Notes under the pieces: generated by a model | The model's input: the letters and a program-made list of their open reading frames with translations, nothing else | Databases searched by the model: none | Told to the model about the DNA's origin: nothing | Source: Eubacterium sp. MSJ-13 | Lineage (GTDB): Bacteria; Bacillota; Clostridia; Lachnospirales; Lachnospiraceae | DNA: 45,851 bases | Direction: 5' to 3' | Assembly: GCF_018918235.1 (NCBI RefSeq) | Contig: NZ_JAHLQE010000031.1 | Location: 1-45,851 of the forward strand | Position numbers and translations under genes: made by a program | Shown here: piece after piece, positions 34,749-43,718 of the stretch | Position numbering within the stretch: the stretch's first letter is position 1 | How the letters are laid out: each line of letters begins with the position of its first letter

Positions 34749-37196
34749 ATGCGAAATAAATTTACAAAGAGTGCTTTAAAAGCTCTTGACAATTCGTTAA
34801 ATGTTGCGAAATCATTCGGACATAATTATATTGGAACAGAACATCTGCTCATAGCCCTTGTGAAAACTAAGGGCGTTGCGGCAGAGGTGATGCGTGAAAA
34901 TGGTGTTGAAGAAGAAAAACTTGAGATTCTTATAGAGGAGATGCTTGAGTCAGAAGGCAATGTCGTTGTTGCAGACAGACCGCAGTATACACCGAGAGCA
35001 AAAAAGATTATTGAGAATAGCATAAGCGAAGCTGAAAGACTGGGTTCGAGTAAAGCAGGAACAGAGCATATACTTATAGCATTATTAAAAGAGACAGACT
35101 GTCTTGGTGTAAGGCTGCTTAATACAAGAGGAATAAATGTTCAGAAGCTTTATGTGGATCTTCTCACAGCAACAGGTCAGGATGTAAACAGTGCCAAAAA
35201 TGAATATATGATGCAGAAAGGCAGAAGAGGAAAGTCTGCAACGCCTGTGCTTGACCAGTACAGCAGAAATCTTACCGAATATGCAAAAGAAGGAAAGTTA
35301 GATCCCGTTATAGGCAGAGACCGTGAAATTACAAGGCTTATAGAGATACTCAGCAGAAGAACAAAAAATAATCCTTGTCTTGTGGGTGAACCCGGAGTAG
35401 GTAAAACGGCGGTTGTTGAGGGACTTGCTCAGAAGATAGCGGTTGGTGATGTTCCTGATATAATAAAAGATAAAAAGGTACTTACACTTGACCTTTCGGG
35501 TATGGTAGCAGGTTCAAAATACAGAGGTGAGTTTGAGGAGAGGATAAAGAGAGCAATAAGAGAAGTCACGCAGTCGGGAAATATCCTTCTTTTCATTGAT
35601 GAGATTCACACTATCATAGGAGCAGGCGGAGCAGAGGGGGCACTTGATGCAGCGAATATTTTGAAACCATCACTTGCCAGAGGTGAACTGCAGCTTATAG
35701 GTGCAACAACGCTGGATGAGTATCGTAAGTATATAGAGAAAGATGCCGCTTTGGAAAGACGTTTTCAGCCTGTTGATGTAAATGAACCTGATACAGAGGA
35801 AACTATAGCTATTTTGTCAGGACTTAAAGAGAAATATGAAGAGCATCATGGAGTAGAGATAAGTGAAAGTGCAATTGTGTCGGCAGTTAAGATGTCGGAG
35901 AGATATGTCAATGATAGATTCCTTCCTGATAAAGCAATAGATGTTATTGATGAGGCATGTGCAAGAGTCAGTTTAAGTCAGTATCTTTCTACTCCTGAAC
36001 TCAGAGAACTTGAAGAGAATATATTAAAATGGGAAAAAGAAAAGGAAGATGCAATACGCAGTGAAGATTATAAACTTGCCGGAGAGTTAAAGCGAAAACA
36101 GGCAAAGGCTTCTGAAAAACTTGAAAAGCTACATCAAAAGATTGATAATGAGCGTAAAAAACAAAGCATCTGCGTTGATGATAATGATATTGCGGCAGTT
36201 ATAGCTGACTGGACAAAGATTCCGGTTCAGAAGCTTCAGGAGGCAGAAACGGAGAGACTTAAAAAACTCGAACAGATATTGCATGAGAGGGTTGTAGGTC
36301 AGAAAGAAGCAGTAGAAGCAGTTTCTAAGGCTGTAAGAAGAGGAAGAGTAGGACTTAAAGATCCTAACAGACCTATAGGTTCATTCCTGTTCTTAGGTCC
36401 TACCGGAGTCGGAAAAACAGAACTTTCAAAAGCCCTTGCGGAGGCCGTCTTTGGCAAGGAAAATGAGATAATAAGGGTTGACATGTCTGAGTACATGGAG
36501 AAACATAGTGTGTCAAAAATGATTGGCTCACCACCGGGATATGTAGGATATGAAGAAGGCGGTCAGCTTAGTGAAAAAGTAAGGAGACATCCTTATTCAG
36601 TAATACTTTTTGATGAGATAGAGAAAGCACATCCTGATGTATTCAATATCCTGCTTCAGATTCTTGAGGACGGCCATGTGACTGACGCACAGGGAAGGAA
36701 GATAAGTTTTAAGAATACTATCATAATAATGACATCAAACGCAGGTGCACAGAGTATCGTTGCACCAAAGCATCTCGGTTTTGGAACTGATGAGAGTGAA
36801 GAAGCAGATTACAAGAAGATGAAAGATGGTGTTATGGAAGAGGTAAAGAGGATATTCAAGCCTGAATTTATCAACAGGATAGATGAGGTTCTTGTATTCC
36901 ATATGCTCACTAAGGAAAATCTGAAGGAAATAGTGGGAATACTTTTGAAAAATCTCAACAAGAGAACGGAAGCACAGATGCATATAAATCTGGATGTATC
37001 ACAGGCTGCCGTAGATCACATAGCAGAGAGTGGTTTTGATAAGAATTATGGGGCAAGACCTATAAGGAGAGCGATACAGACAGAGATAGAGGATCTTCTT
37101 GCAGACAAACTCCTTGCGGATGAGATAAAAGCCGGAGATAATGTAGCTGTTGACTATGACAGTGAGGTAAAAAAAATTACGATAGCTGCTAAATAG
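34749..37196 (+). CDS. clpC: ClpC-type AAA+ unfoldase
   Basis: An 815-aa HSP100 ATPase that unfolds proteins for the ClpP protease. The Clp N-domain repeats are at about 3-145, D1 Walker A GEPGVGKT at 213-220 and the UVR-type coiled middle domain at about 430-470. D2 Walker A is GPTGVGKT (550-557), and the ClpP-docking loop is HLGFG (LGF 676-678). GGAGG (34732-34736) precedes ATG 34749. The ctsR-mcsA-mcsB genes that usually precede clpC in Firmicutes are absent here, and no CtsR operator is seen, so regulation differs. radA lies downstream, a common clostridial linkage. Confidence 0.95.
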   Translation: MRNKFTKSALKALDNSLNVAKSFGHNYIGTEHLLIALVKTKGVAAEVMRENGVEEEKLEILIEEMLESEGNVVVADRPQYTPRAKKIIENSISEAERLGSSKAGTEHILIALLKETDCLGVRLLNTRGINVQKLYVDLLTATGQDVNSAKNEYMMQKGRRGKSATPVLDQYSRNLTEYAKEGKLDPVIGRDREITRLIEILSRRTKNNPCLVGEPGVGKTAVVEGLAQKIAVGDVPDIIKDKKVLTLDLSGMVAGSKYRGEFEERIKRAIREVTQSGNILLFIDEIHTIIGAGGAEGALDAANILKPSLARGELQLIGATTLDEYRKYIEKDAALERRFQPVDVNEPDTEETIAILSGLKEKYEEHHGVEISESAIVSAVKMSERYVNDRFLPDKAIDVIDEACARVSLSQYLSTPELRELEENILKWEKEKEDAIRSEDYKLAGELKRKQAKASEKLEKLHQKIDNERKKQSICVDDNDIAAVIADWTKIPVQKLQEAETERLKKLEQILHERVVGQKEAVEAVSKAVRRGRVGLKDPNRPIGSFLFLGPTGVGKTELSKALAEAVFGKENEIIRVDMSEYMEKHSVSKMIGSPPGYVGYEEGGQLSEKVRRHPYSVILFDEIEKAHPDVFNILLQILEDGHVTDAQGRKISFKNTIIIMTSNAGAQSIVAPKHLGFGTDESEEADYKKMKDGVMEEVKRIFKPEFINRIDEVLVFHMLTKENLKEIVGILLKNLNKRTEAQMHINLDVSQAAVDHIAESGFDKNYGARPIRRAIQTEIEDLLADKLLADEIKAGDNVAVDYDSEVKKITIAAK

Positions 37197-37288
37197 ATGA
37201 ATAATGTCATCAGGTATTATTTATTTACTAAAATCGTAATTATTGTTAAAAAAATTACTAAAAAATGTTTAAAAAGTTTACTTATTTT

Positions 37289-37317
37289 TTGCAAAATACG
37301 ACAAAATGTGATATTCT
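37289..37317 (+). promoter_or_regulatory. Promoter for the 37.4-kb gene and radA
   Basis: TTGCAA (37289-37294), 17-bp spacer and TATTCT (37312-37317). It leaves a leader of about 120 nt with two hairpins. Confidence 0.65.
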
Positions 37318-37333
37318 AATGACAAATAAAAGA

Positions 37334-37362
37334 TTACTGTTCACACTGCAGTCGTGAACAAT
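37334..37362. repeat. Modular repeat core R5 forming a leader hairpin
   Basis: TGTTCAC (37338-37344) pairs with GTGAACA (37354-37360) around the palindrome ACTGCAGT. On the minus strand it reads GTGAACAGTAAT, the core of the dispersed repeat family. It lies in the untranslated leader of the following gene. Confidence 0.5.
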
Positions 37363-37382
37363 AATAATAAAGTCCTGCTTAA

Positions 37383-37409
37383 AAGTATCGAATAGTGGGC
37401 GGGATACTT
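37383..37409 (+). other. Second leader hairpin
   Basis: AAGTATC (37383-37389) pairs with GATACTT (37403-37409) with a 13-nt G-rich loop, 21 nt before the ribosome site AGGAGG (37431-37436). No riboswitch family is recognised. Confidence 0.4.
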
Positions 37410-37443
37410 CGTCAAATTATAAAAGGACATAGGAGGAAAAATC

Positions 37444-37857
37444 ATGGCAGTTATAAAGGAATTGATTCGCAAAGAAAGTGACGGAACATTAAGCTTTGGA
37501 AATTATGAGTTTGACACAAAGCAGAAATTATCTGATTTTGAGTACGAAGGAGATCTGTATAAAGTAAAGACTTTTAAAGAGATTACAAAGCTTGAAAAAA
37601 ATGGAATGTTTGTTTATGAGTCAGTACCGGGAACTACTGTTACCGAGATGAAAAACACAGAAAATGAGATGAGCTTTTTTGTAGAGGGCTGGGAAGACTG
37701 TTCTATTACAGTGGAACTTGAGCCTGATACAGAGTATAAAGTATTTGTTGATGGTACAAATATCGGTAAGATGAAAACAAATCTTGCAGGCAAGATAAAT
37801 ATAAGTATAGAAATAGAGCCTGAAAAGAAATCAGAGGTTAAGGTTATTAAGTTATAA
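37444..37857 (+). CDS. Conserved small cytoplasmic protein, unknown function
   Basis: A 137-aa protein of beta-rich character, without signal peptide or membrane segment. From memory, similar Lachnospiraceae proteins are often labelled endosialidase, but I see no hydrolase motif and do not endorse that label. It has the best expression signals in this part of the window: a good promoter, a structured leader and AGGAGG 7 nt before ATG. It ends 2 nt before radA, so the two are co-transcribed. The C-terminal third has repeated VELEPDTEYKVFVDG-type strands like a fibronectin or Ig fold. Confidence 0.75.
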   Translation: MAVIKELIRKESDGTLSFGNYEFDTKQKLSDFEYEGDLYKVKTFKEITKLEKNGMFVYESVPGTTVTEMKNTENEMSFFVEGWEDCSITVELEPDTEYKVFVDGTNIGKMKTNLAGKINISIEIEPEKKSEVKVIKL

Positions 37858-37859
37858 GT

Positions 37860-39245
37860 ATGGCAAAATCTAAAAATAAAACGGTTTTTTTCTGTAAGCA
37901 GTGTGGATATGAATCATCAAAGTGGCTTGGACAGTGTCCGGCTTGTCACGAGTGGGATTCGTTTGTTGAAGAAACCGTTGCAAGGGCGGTACCGGGAGTA
38001 GTTTCCGGTGCCGTCTCTTCTACTAAAAAAGAGGTAGTTCCAACATTGCTTTCCAAAGTTACCACAGATGATGAAAACAGGATAAGTACGAAAATATCGG
38101 AGATGGACAGAGTATTAGGTGGAGGTATAGTTGTCGGTTCACTTATACTTGTCGGTGGAGATCCCGGTATAGGAAAATCGACACTTTTGCTTCAGATGTG
38201 TAAGAATCTTTCAGATGAAGGAAAAAGTGTTCTTTATGTTTCTGGTGAAGAATCGCTTCGTCAGATTAAGATGAGGGCAGAACGACTTGGGAAATTTACA
38301 AGGGATCTGTCCATTTTGTGTGAAACAAATCTTGATATTATATCTGAAAGTATAAGTAAAATGATGCCGGATGTTGTAATTATAGATTCAATACAGACAA
38401 TGTACAGAGAAGATGTCGGTTCGGCACCGGGAAGTGTAAGCCAGGTAAGGGAAGCTACCAGTATTCTCATGAGAATAGCAAAAGGACTTCATATATCTGT
38501 ATTTATTGTCGGTCATGTGACAAAAGAAGGTGTCGTGGCAGGACCAAGAGTGCTTGAACATATGGTAGATACAGTTCTTTATTTTGAAGGTGATGGCGGT
38601 GCGTCATTCAGATTTTTAAGAGGCGTAAAGAACAGATTTGGTTCGACTAATGAGATAGGTGTTTTTGAAATGCGTTCTGATGGACTGAGAGAAGTTTTAA
38701 ATCCTTCTGAATATATGCTTCAGGGAAAGCCGGAGAATGAAGCAGGCTCAGTCGTAGCATGTTCGATCGAAGGGACAAGACCGATACTCGTGGAGGTGCA
38801 GGCACTTGTCTGCCGTACCAATTTTAATATGCCGAGAAGGACGTCAGCGGGTACTGATTATAATAGAGTAAATCTTCTTATGGCGGTAATAGAAAAAAGG
38901 ATAGGGCTGCATCTTGGTGATTGTGATGCCTATATAAATGTTGCGGGAGGTATGAGGATAAATGAACCCGCACTTGATATGGGAATAGTTCTTGCGGTAC
39001 TTTCAAGTTATAAAAATATAGCTATCGACAGCAAAACTATATGTTTTGGTGAGGTGGGACTTGTAGGTGAGGTAAGAGCCGTAAACCACGCCGAACAAAG
39101 AGTGCTTGAAGCGGCGAAGCTGGGATTTGACAGATGTATTATGCCGAAGGTAAATCGTGATAGTTTAAGTATTGATAAGGAACAGTTAAAAGGGATGAAA
39201 CTTGTCGGAGTTAAGAGTATATATGAATTGTTGGAGGTAATGTAG
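37860..39245 (+). CDS. radA: DNA repair protein RadA/Sms
   Basis: A 461-aa RecA-like branch-migration ATPase in homologous recombination. The zinc finger has C12, C15, C26 and C29 (CKQCG...CPAC), Walker A is GGDPGIGKST (99-108), the RadA-specific KNRFG motif is at 257-261, and the C-terminal Lon-protease-like domain is inactive as usual. It starts 2 nt after the previous stop without a good ribosome site, so translation is probably coupled. The next gene starts 1 base after its stop. Confidence 0.97.
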   Translation: MAKSKNKTVFFCKQCGYESSKWLGQCPACHEWDSFVEETVARAVPGVVSGAVSSTKKEVVPTLLSKVTTDDENRISTKISEMDRVLGGGIVVGSLILVGGDPGIGKSTLLLQMCKNLSDEGKSVLYVSGEESLRQIKMRAERLGKFTRDLSILCETNLDIISESISKMMPDVVIIDSIQTMYREDVGSAPGSVSQVREATSILMRIAKGLHISVFIVGHVTKEGVVAGPRVLEHMVDTVLYFEGDGGASFRFLRGVKNRFGSTNEIGVFEMRSDGLREVLNPSEYMLQGKPENEAGSVVACSIEGTRPILVEVQALVCRTNFNMPRRTSAGTDYNRVNLLMAVIEKRIGLHLGDCDAYINVAGGMRINEPALDMGIVLAVLSSYKNIAIDSKTICFGEVGLVGEVRAVNHAEQRVLEAAKLGFDRCIMPKVNRDSLSIDKEQLKGMKLVGVKSIYELLEVM

Positions 39246-39602
39246 ATGGGGTTAAAAGAGACTGAAAATACCACAGAAGTTGTTTTGGAAAGAATGGAAA
39301 ATACAATGCTGAACCTTGAGCAGATGTCATATGATTCGATAAATATAACCGATCATATAGTGACATTGCTAAGTGATGCAAGAGAACTTCTTACTGTGCT
39401 TAAATCAGACGATGAAGAAAAGAAGCAGGAAGCATTTAAGGGAGTAGAAGATATTCTTAATCAATTGCTCAATACCTCATTTGAAGTAAACAATGTATCG
39501 CATGAACTGGAGAGAGAGACGGTTTACCAGAGAGAAACTGTTGAGTCTATAAAGCAGATAGTTGATTATCTTTATTCGATTTCAGATGAAGATATGTTTT
39601 AA
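39246..39602 (+). CDS. Small helical protein downstream of radA
   Basis: A 118-aa acidic protein, almost entirely helical with heptad-like hydrophobics. The sequence resembles a fragment of a chemoreceptor or coiled-coil helix but lacks the signalling tip. GGAGG (39233-39237) inside radA precedes ATG 39246, which follows the radA stop directly, so it is part of the radA transcript. No domain is recognised. It may be a coiled-coil partner protein. Confidence 0.65.
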   Translation: MGLKETENTTEVVLERMENTMLNLEQMSYDSINITDHIVTLLSDARELLTVLKSDDEEKKQEAFKGVEDILNQLLNTSFEVNNVSHELERETVYQRETVESIKQIVDYLYSISDEDMF

Positions 39603-39674
39603 AAAATAAATATTTAAAAGTTGTTTTACGCAAATTTAGTATGTACAAAAAATTGTACAGAAATGGAGATAATC

Positions 39675-40844
39675 GTGGGAAAATATGAATTTATCGCACC
39701 GTGTCATTTTGGACTTGAGGCGGTTTTAAAGAAAGAGATAATAAAACTTGGCTATGAAATAGTAAAAGTAGAAGATGGAAAAGTGACATTTACGGGAGAT
39801 TCGGATGCAATCTGCCGTGCAAATATATTTTTAAGAACAACAGAAAGAATACTGCTTAAGATAGGAAGCTTTAAGGCAACGACATTTGATGAACTCTTTG
39901 AGGGAACAAAGGCTCTGCCGTGGGAGGATTACATTCCGGAGAATGGAAAGTTCTGGGTTACAAAAGCTACATCGATAAAAAGTAAGTTATTTAGTCCGTC
40001 AGACATACAGTCAATTATGAAAAAGGCTATGGTTGACAGACTTAAATCCAAATATAATGTAAGCTGGTTTCAGGAGGACGGGGCAAGTTATCCGGTGCGA
40101 GTAACGATAATGAAAGATGAAGTTGTAGTGGGACTTGACACATCAGGGGAGTCGCTTCACAAGAGAGGTTATCGTCTTGCTACTGTAAAAGCACCAATCA
40201 CTGAAACACTTGCGGCGGCACTTATAATGCTCACACCGTGGAATAAAGACCGCATACTGCTCGACCCGTTCTGCGGAAGTGGTACTTTCCCTATTGAGGC
40301 GGCAATGATAGGGGCAAATATCGCACCGGGCATGAACCGTTCATTTATATCAGAGGAATGGACACATATTATTCCTAAAAAAGAGTGGTATGATGCCATC
40401 AACGAAGCTGAGGATATGATAATGAGAGATATAGAGATGGATATACAGGGCTATGACATAAGTGAAAATGCGATAAAAGCTGCAATGGAAAATGCGAGAA
40501 ATGCGGAGGTAGACCATCTTGTGCATTTCCAGAGACGGCCGTTAAACCAGACAAGCCACCGCAAGAAGTACGGTTTTATCATAACAAATCCGCCATACGG
40601 AAGACGACTTGATGAGCCGGACGAGATGCCATCACTTTATAAAGAGATAGGAAATGTCTACAGAAGTCTCGACTCATGGTCAATGTATCTTATAACAGCT
40701 TATGAGCAGGCTGAAAAATACATCGGCAGGAAAGCGGATAAAAACCGCAAGATATATAACGGCATGATGAAAACATATTTTTATCAGTATATGGGACCGA
40801 AGCCGCCGAGAAGACATAATGAGAATAGGGAGAAAAGTATATAA
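39675..40844 (+). CDS. THUMP-domain RNA N-methyltransferase (RlmL/YpsC-like)
   Basis: A 389-aa class I methyltransferase that probably methylates guanine-N2 in 23S rRNA. The start is GTG 39675, six nt after GGAG (39665-39668); upstream in-frame ATGs at 39621 and 39663 are less likely, the latter lying on the ribosome site. An N-terminal ferredoxin-like and THUMP region (about 1-150) binds RNA. Motif I is LDPFCGSGTFPIEAAMIGAN, and the N-methyltransferase signature is ITNPPYGRRL. A strong terminator follows the gene. Relatives are annotated rlmL or ypsC. Confidence 0.88.
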   Translation: MGKYEFIAPCHFGLEAVLKKEIIKLGYEIVKVEDGKVTFTGDSDAICRANIFLRTTERILLKIGSFKATTFDELFEGTKALPWEDYIPENGKFWVTKATSIKSKLFSPSDIQSIMKKAMVDRLKSKYNVSWFQEDGASYPVRVTIMKDEVVVGLDTSGESLHKRGYRLATVKAPITETLAAALIMLTPWNKDRILLDPFCGSGTFPIEAAMIGANIAPGMNRSFISEEWTHIIPKKEWYDAINEAEDMIMRDIEMDIQGYDISENAIKAAMENARNAEVDHLVHFQRRPLNQTSHRKKYGFIITNPPYGRRLDEPDEMPSLYKEIGNVYRSLDSWSMYLITAYEQAEKYIGRKADKNRKIYNGMMKTYFYQYMGPKPPRRHNENREKSI

Positions 40845-40855
40845 AATTAAACGGG

Positions 40856-40898
40856 TTAGGGAACTTTATTAAAGAGAAGTTCCCTAAAATATTGTTTT
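40856..40898 (+). terminator. Terminator after the RNA methyltransferase
   Basis: TTAGGGAACTT (40856-40866) pairs perfectly with AAGTTCCCTAA (40877-40887), 10-nt loop, followed by AATATTGTTTTT. Confidence 0.85.
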
Positions 40899-40964
40899 TA
40901 GGTGTAACGGTTACTTTCGGAATGGAATTTTTGAGTATTATAGTAACAATTAGAGGAGATTTTT

Positions 40965-41600
40965 ATGGCATTAGAAAATAAATTAGGCATGACAGATTCG
41001 GCAGAGCTTGCAAGGCAGGAAGAAAAAATAAGCAAGAAAAAAGCTCTTATGATGTTTGAAACAGATTTTTTCGACAGTTTAAAAGCAGGTTCTTTCTCGG
41101 CACTTGCAGCCATTCACAGGTATCTTTTTGAAGATATATATGAATTTGCAGGAAAAGTACGGGATGTAAATCTAGCAAAAGGAAATTTCAGATTTGCACC
41201 GCTCATGTATCTTGACGAGGCATTGAAAAATATTGAAAAAATGCCACAGAGTAATTTTGATGAGATAATAGAAAAATATGTTGAGATGAACATAGCACAT
41301 CCTTTTAGGGATGGAAATGGGCGAAGCACAAGAATATGGCTTGATAATATATTAAAAACAGAACTTGGTCAGGTAATCGACTGTAGCCGTGTAGATAAAG
41401 ACGATTATCTTCTTGCAATGGAGAGAAGTCCGATAAAGGATATAGAGATAAAGTATATATTGAAGAATGCCTTGACGGATAAAATAAATGATAGGGATGT
41501 TTATATGAAGGGTATTGACAATAGTTATTATTATGAAGGATATAGTTATTATTCAATCGCAAGCTTGACACAAGCTGTCAAGCTATGCGCTAATAATTGA
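40965..41600 (+). CDS. Class III Fic AMP-transferase with C-terminal inhibitory helix
   Basis: A 211-aa Fic/Doc-superfamily protein that transfers AMP (or another nucleotide part) to target proteins. The catalytic HPFRDGNGRSTR motif is complete at 112-123 (H112). The C-terminal SYYYEG (187-192) fits the S/T-xxx-E-G/N inhibitory motif, with E191 as the glutamate that blocks ATP, so the enzyme should be self-inhibited until it is released. AGAGGAG precedes ATG 40965. No antitoxin gene is needed or seen. The last 12 residues (SLTQAVKLCANN) are encoded by repeat R2, so the native C-terminus has been replaced or extended by repeat DNA. Confidence 0.88.
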   Translation: MALENKLGMTDSAELARQEEKISKKKALMMFETDFFDSLKAGSFSALAAIHRYLFEDIYEFAGKVRDVNLAKGNFRFAPLMYLDEALKNIEKMPQSNFDEIIEKYVEMNIAHPFRDGNGRSTRIWLDNILKTELGQVIDCSRVDKDDYLLAMERSPIKDIEIKYILKNALTDKINDRDVYMKGIDNSYYYEGYSYYSIASLTQAVKLCANN

Positions 41601-41690
41601 ATTTTACAGAATTTCAGCCCCATGCATCGAAGATGCATTTTATATGGGCTGAAATCGTTGCTGATTGCACCGTAAGGTGTGAGCAGTAAC
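41563..41690. repeat. Modular intergenic repeat, copy R2 (longest)
   Basis: Three hairpin modules lie in a row. GCTTGACA/TGTCAAGC (41563-41583) is inside the fic 3' end. ATTTCAGCCC (41611-41620) with GGGCTGAAAT (41646-41655) encloses ATGCATC/GATGCAT. A third stem, CACC/GGTG, lies in GCTGATTGCACCGTAAGGTG, ending with TGAGCAGTAAC. 41575-41625 matches 13241-13291 at 41 of 51 bases. Confidence 0.7.
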
Positions 41691-41775
41691 GGATATATTA
41701 CTTATAAGATGGGAGAAATTAGCGAATAGATTGGCTTAATCCTTATAATAGATATTGTTTACCGGCACACACAAA

Positions 41776-41809
41776 CTTGACATAATCTGTCAGCCTGTGC
41801 GACAATAAA
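41776..41809. repeat. Modular intergenic repeat, fragment R3
   Basis: CTTGACATAATCTGTCAGCC then TGTGCGACAATAA parallels the CTTGACACAAGCTGTCAAGC then TATGCGCTAATAA start of R2; TGACA (41778-41782) pairs with TGTCA (41788-41792). It lies 53 bp before the ABC exporter start. The rest of 41691-41861 shows no convincing promoter. Confidence 0.5.
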
Positions 41810-41861
41810 TAAATTGCGTAGCAATACAGCAATCCACAAAACTTTAAAGATGGAGGAAAAT

Positions 41862-43718
41862 ATGAAGGAGTTACTAAAGTATATAAAGGACTACAAAAAA
41901 GAGTGTGTCCTCGGTCCTTTATTCAAGCTGTTAGAGGCTTGTTTTGACCTTACGGTGCCTATCGTGATGGCTAAGATAATCGATGATGGAATTGCAAAGA
42001 GTGATTCTCATTTTATACTTGTGTACGGGGGTGTCCTGATACTTTTAGCGGCAGTTGGACTTTTAAGTTCGATAACGGCACAGTATTTTGCGGCTAAGGC
42101 GGCAGTCGGATTTGCCACAAATTTAAGACATGGACTTTTTAAACATATTGAATCACTCTCATTTACGGAGATGGATACGGTCGGTATCTCAACTCTTATC
42201 ACTAGAATGACAAGTGATATAAACCAGATGCAGTCAGGTGTAAATATGGCACTTAGACTGTTCCTGCGTTCACCATTTATAGTGTTCGGCGCGGCGGTCA
42301 TGGCATTTACGGTTGATGTGAAAGCTGCAATAGTGTTTGCAGTTGTTATCCCAATCCTTGCCGTTGTTGTACTTGGAATAATGGCTATCAGTATGCCGCT
42401 TTACAGAAAAGTTCAGGCTGGTCTTGATAAGATACTTGGCAGGACAAGACAAAATCTTACCGGTGTGCGAGTTATCAGGGCATTTGACAAAGAGGAAGCG
42501 GAGAAAGAAGATTTCAACAATGAAAACCAGATGCTTACAAATCTTCAGCTTCTTGTCGGAAAAATATCAGCACTTACAAATCCGGTGACGTATATCTTTT
42601 TAAATGTCGCACTTGTCGTACTTTTATATGTCGGTGCGATAAGAGTTGACGGAGGAATTCTCACACAGGGAAAAGTCATTGCACTCGTTAATTATATGTC
42701 ACAGATTCTTGTAGAGCTTATAAAACTTGCTAATACCATCGTTGTTTCAACAAAAGCTGTTGCCTGCGGAAACAGAATACAGAAAGTGTTTGAGATGAAA
42801 CCGTCGATTACGGATGATTTTGTATCGGATAATGAAGTCATCGAAAAATCAGATAGTATTGTGAATGGAAATTCAACTGATAATGTGAACAATGATGAAA
42901 AAAATGTCTTAGGTTCGGTAAAAGATTTAGATAATAGAGCAGCAGATAGCAGTGTGAAAGGTGCGGAGGTTGTATTTGATAATGTAGACCTGATATATAA
43001 AGGTGCCGGAGATAAGTCACTTGAGAACATATCGTTTACGGCTCCGGCTGGCTCGACTATAGGTATTATAGGCGGAACAGGCTCCGGAAAATCTTCACTT
43101 GTAAATCTTATACCTAGATTTTACGATGCGACCGCAGGAAAAGTTCTTATTGATGGAAAAAATGTAAAAGATTATAAAGTGTCGGAGGTAAGAAATCTTG
43201 TCGGTATCGTTATGCAGAAAGCAGTGTTATTTAAGGGCAGCATAAGAGAAAACATGAAGTGGGGAAATGATAAGGCAACCGATGACGAGATAAATTTTGC
43301 ACTTGAAAATGCACAGGCAGCAGAGATAGTCGCAGGCAAAGAGGGCGGTCTTGACTATATGATAGAGCAGAGCGGACGCAATCTTTCAGGCGGACAAAGA
43401 CAGAGATTCACGATTGCAAGAGCACTTGTAAGACGGCCAAAAGTTCTTATATTAGATGACAGTGCTTCGGCACTTGATTTTGCAACTGATGCGAAACTCA
43501 GAAAATCGCTTAAACAGCTTGGCTATGAGCCGACAACATTTATTGTATCGCAGAGAACATCATCAATAAAGCACGCTGATATGATACTTGTACTTGATGA
43601 CGGAAAAGTTGTTGGAAAAGGAACTCATGACGAACTTCTTGAAAATTGTGAAGTTTACCATGAAATATATATGTCACAGTTTAAAGATAAAAAAGCAGAT
43701 AGGGAGGTGTCAGCATAA
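41862..43718 (+). CDS. Heterodimeric ABC exporter, degenerate-site subunit
   Basis: A 618-aa half-exporter (six membrane helices, about 1-310, then an NBD). ATG 41862 follows GGAGG (41852-41856); an in-frame ATG at 41814 lies just beyond repeat R3 and lacks a ribosome site. Walker A is GGTGSGKS (404-411), signature LSGGQ (508-512). Walker B ends LILDD with D533 in place of the catalytic Glu, and the switch His is Gln (Q564 in VSQR). This is the hallmark of one partner in BmrCD/LmrCD-type heterodimers. A Ser/Asn/Asp-rich linker of about 45 residues before the NBD is unusual. Stop and next start overlap as TAATG. Confidence 0.9.
   Translation: MKELLKYIKDYKKECVLGPLFKLLEACFDLTVPIVMAKIIDDGIAKSDSHFILVYGGVLILLAAVGLLSSITAQYFAAKAAVGFATNLRHGLFKHIESLSFTEMDTVGISTLITRMTSDINQMQSGVNMALRLFLRSPFIVFGAAVMAFTVDVKAAIVFAVVIPILAVVVLGIMAISMPLYRKVQAGLDKILGRTRQNLTGVRVIRAFDKEEAEKEDFNNENQMLTNLQLLVGKISALTNPVTYIFLNVALVVLLYVGAIRVDGGILTQGKVIALVNYMSQILVELIKLANTIVVSTKAVACGNRIQKVFEMKPSITDDFVSDNEVIEKSDSIVNGNSTDNVNNDEKNVLGSVKDLDNRAADSSVKGAEVVFDNVDLIYKGAGDKSLENISFTAPAGSTIGIIGGTGSGKSSLVNLIPRFYDATAGKVLIDGKNVKDYKVSEVRNLVGIVMQKAVLFKGSIRENMKWGNDKATDDEINFALENAQAAEIVAGKEGGLDYMIEQSGRNLSGGQRQRFTIARALVRRPKVLILDDSASALDFATDAKLRKSLKQLGYEPTTFIVSQRTSSIKHADMILVLDDGKVVGKGTHDELLENCEVYHEIYMSQFKDKKADREVSA

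Noticed and set aside
40904-40914. GTAACGGTTAC palindrome before fic as an operator
   Set aside because: Too short to support; no regulator is nearby and there is no clear promoter to place it against.
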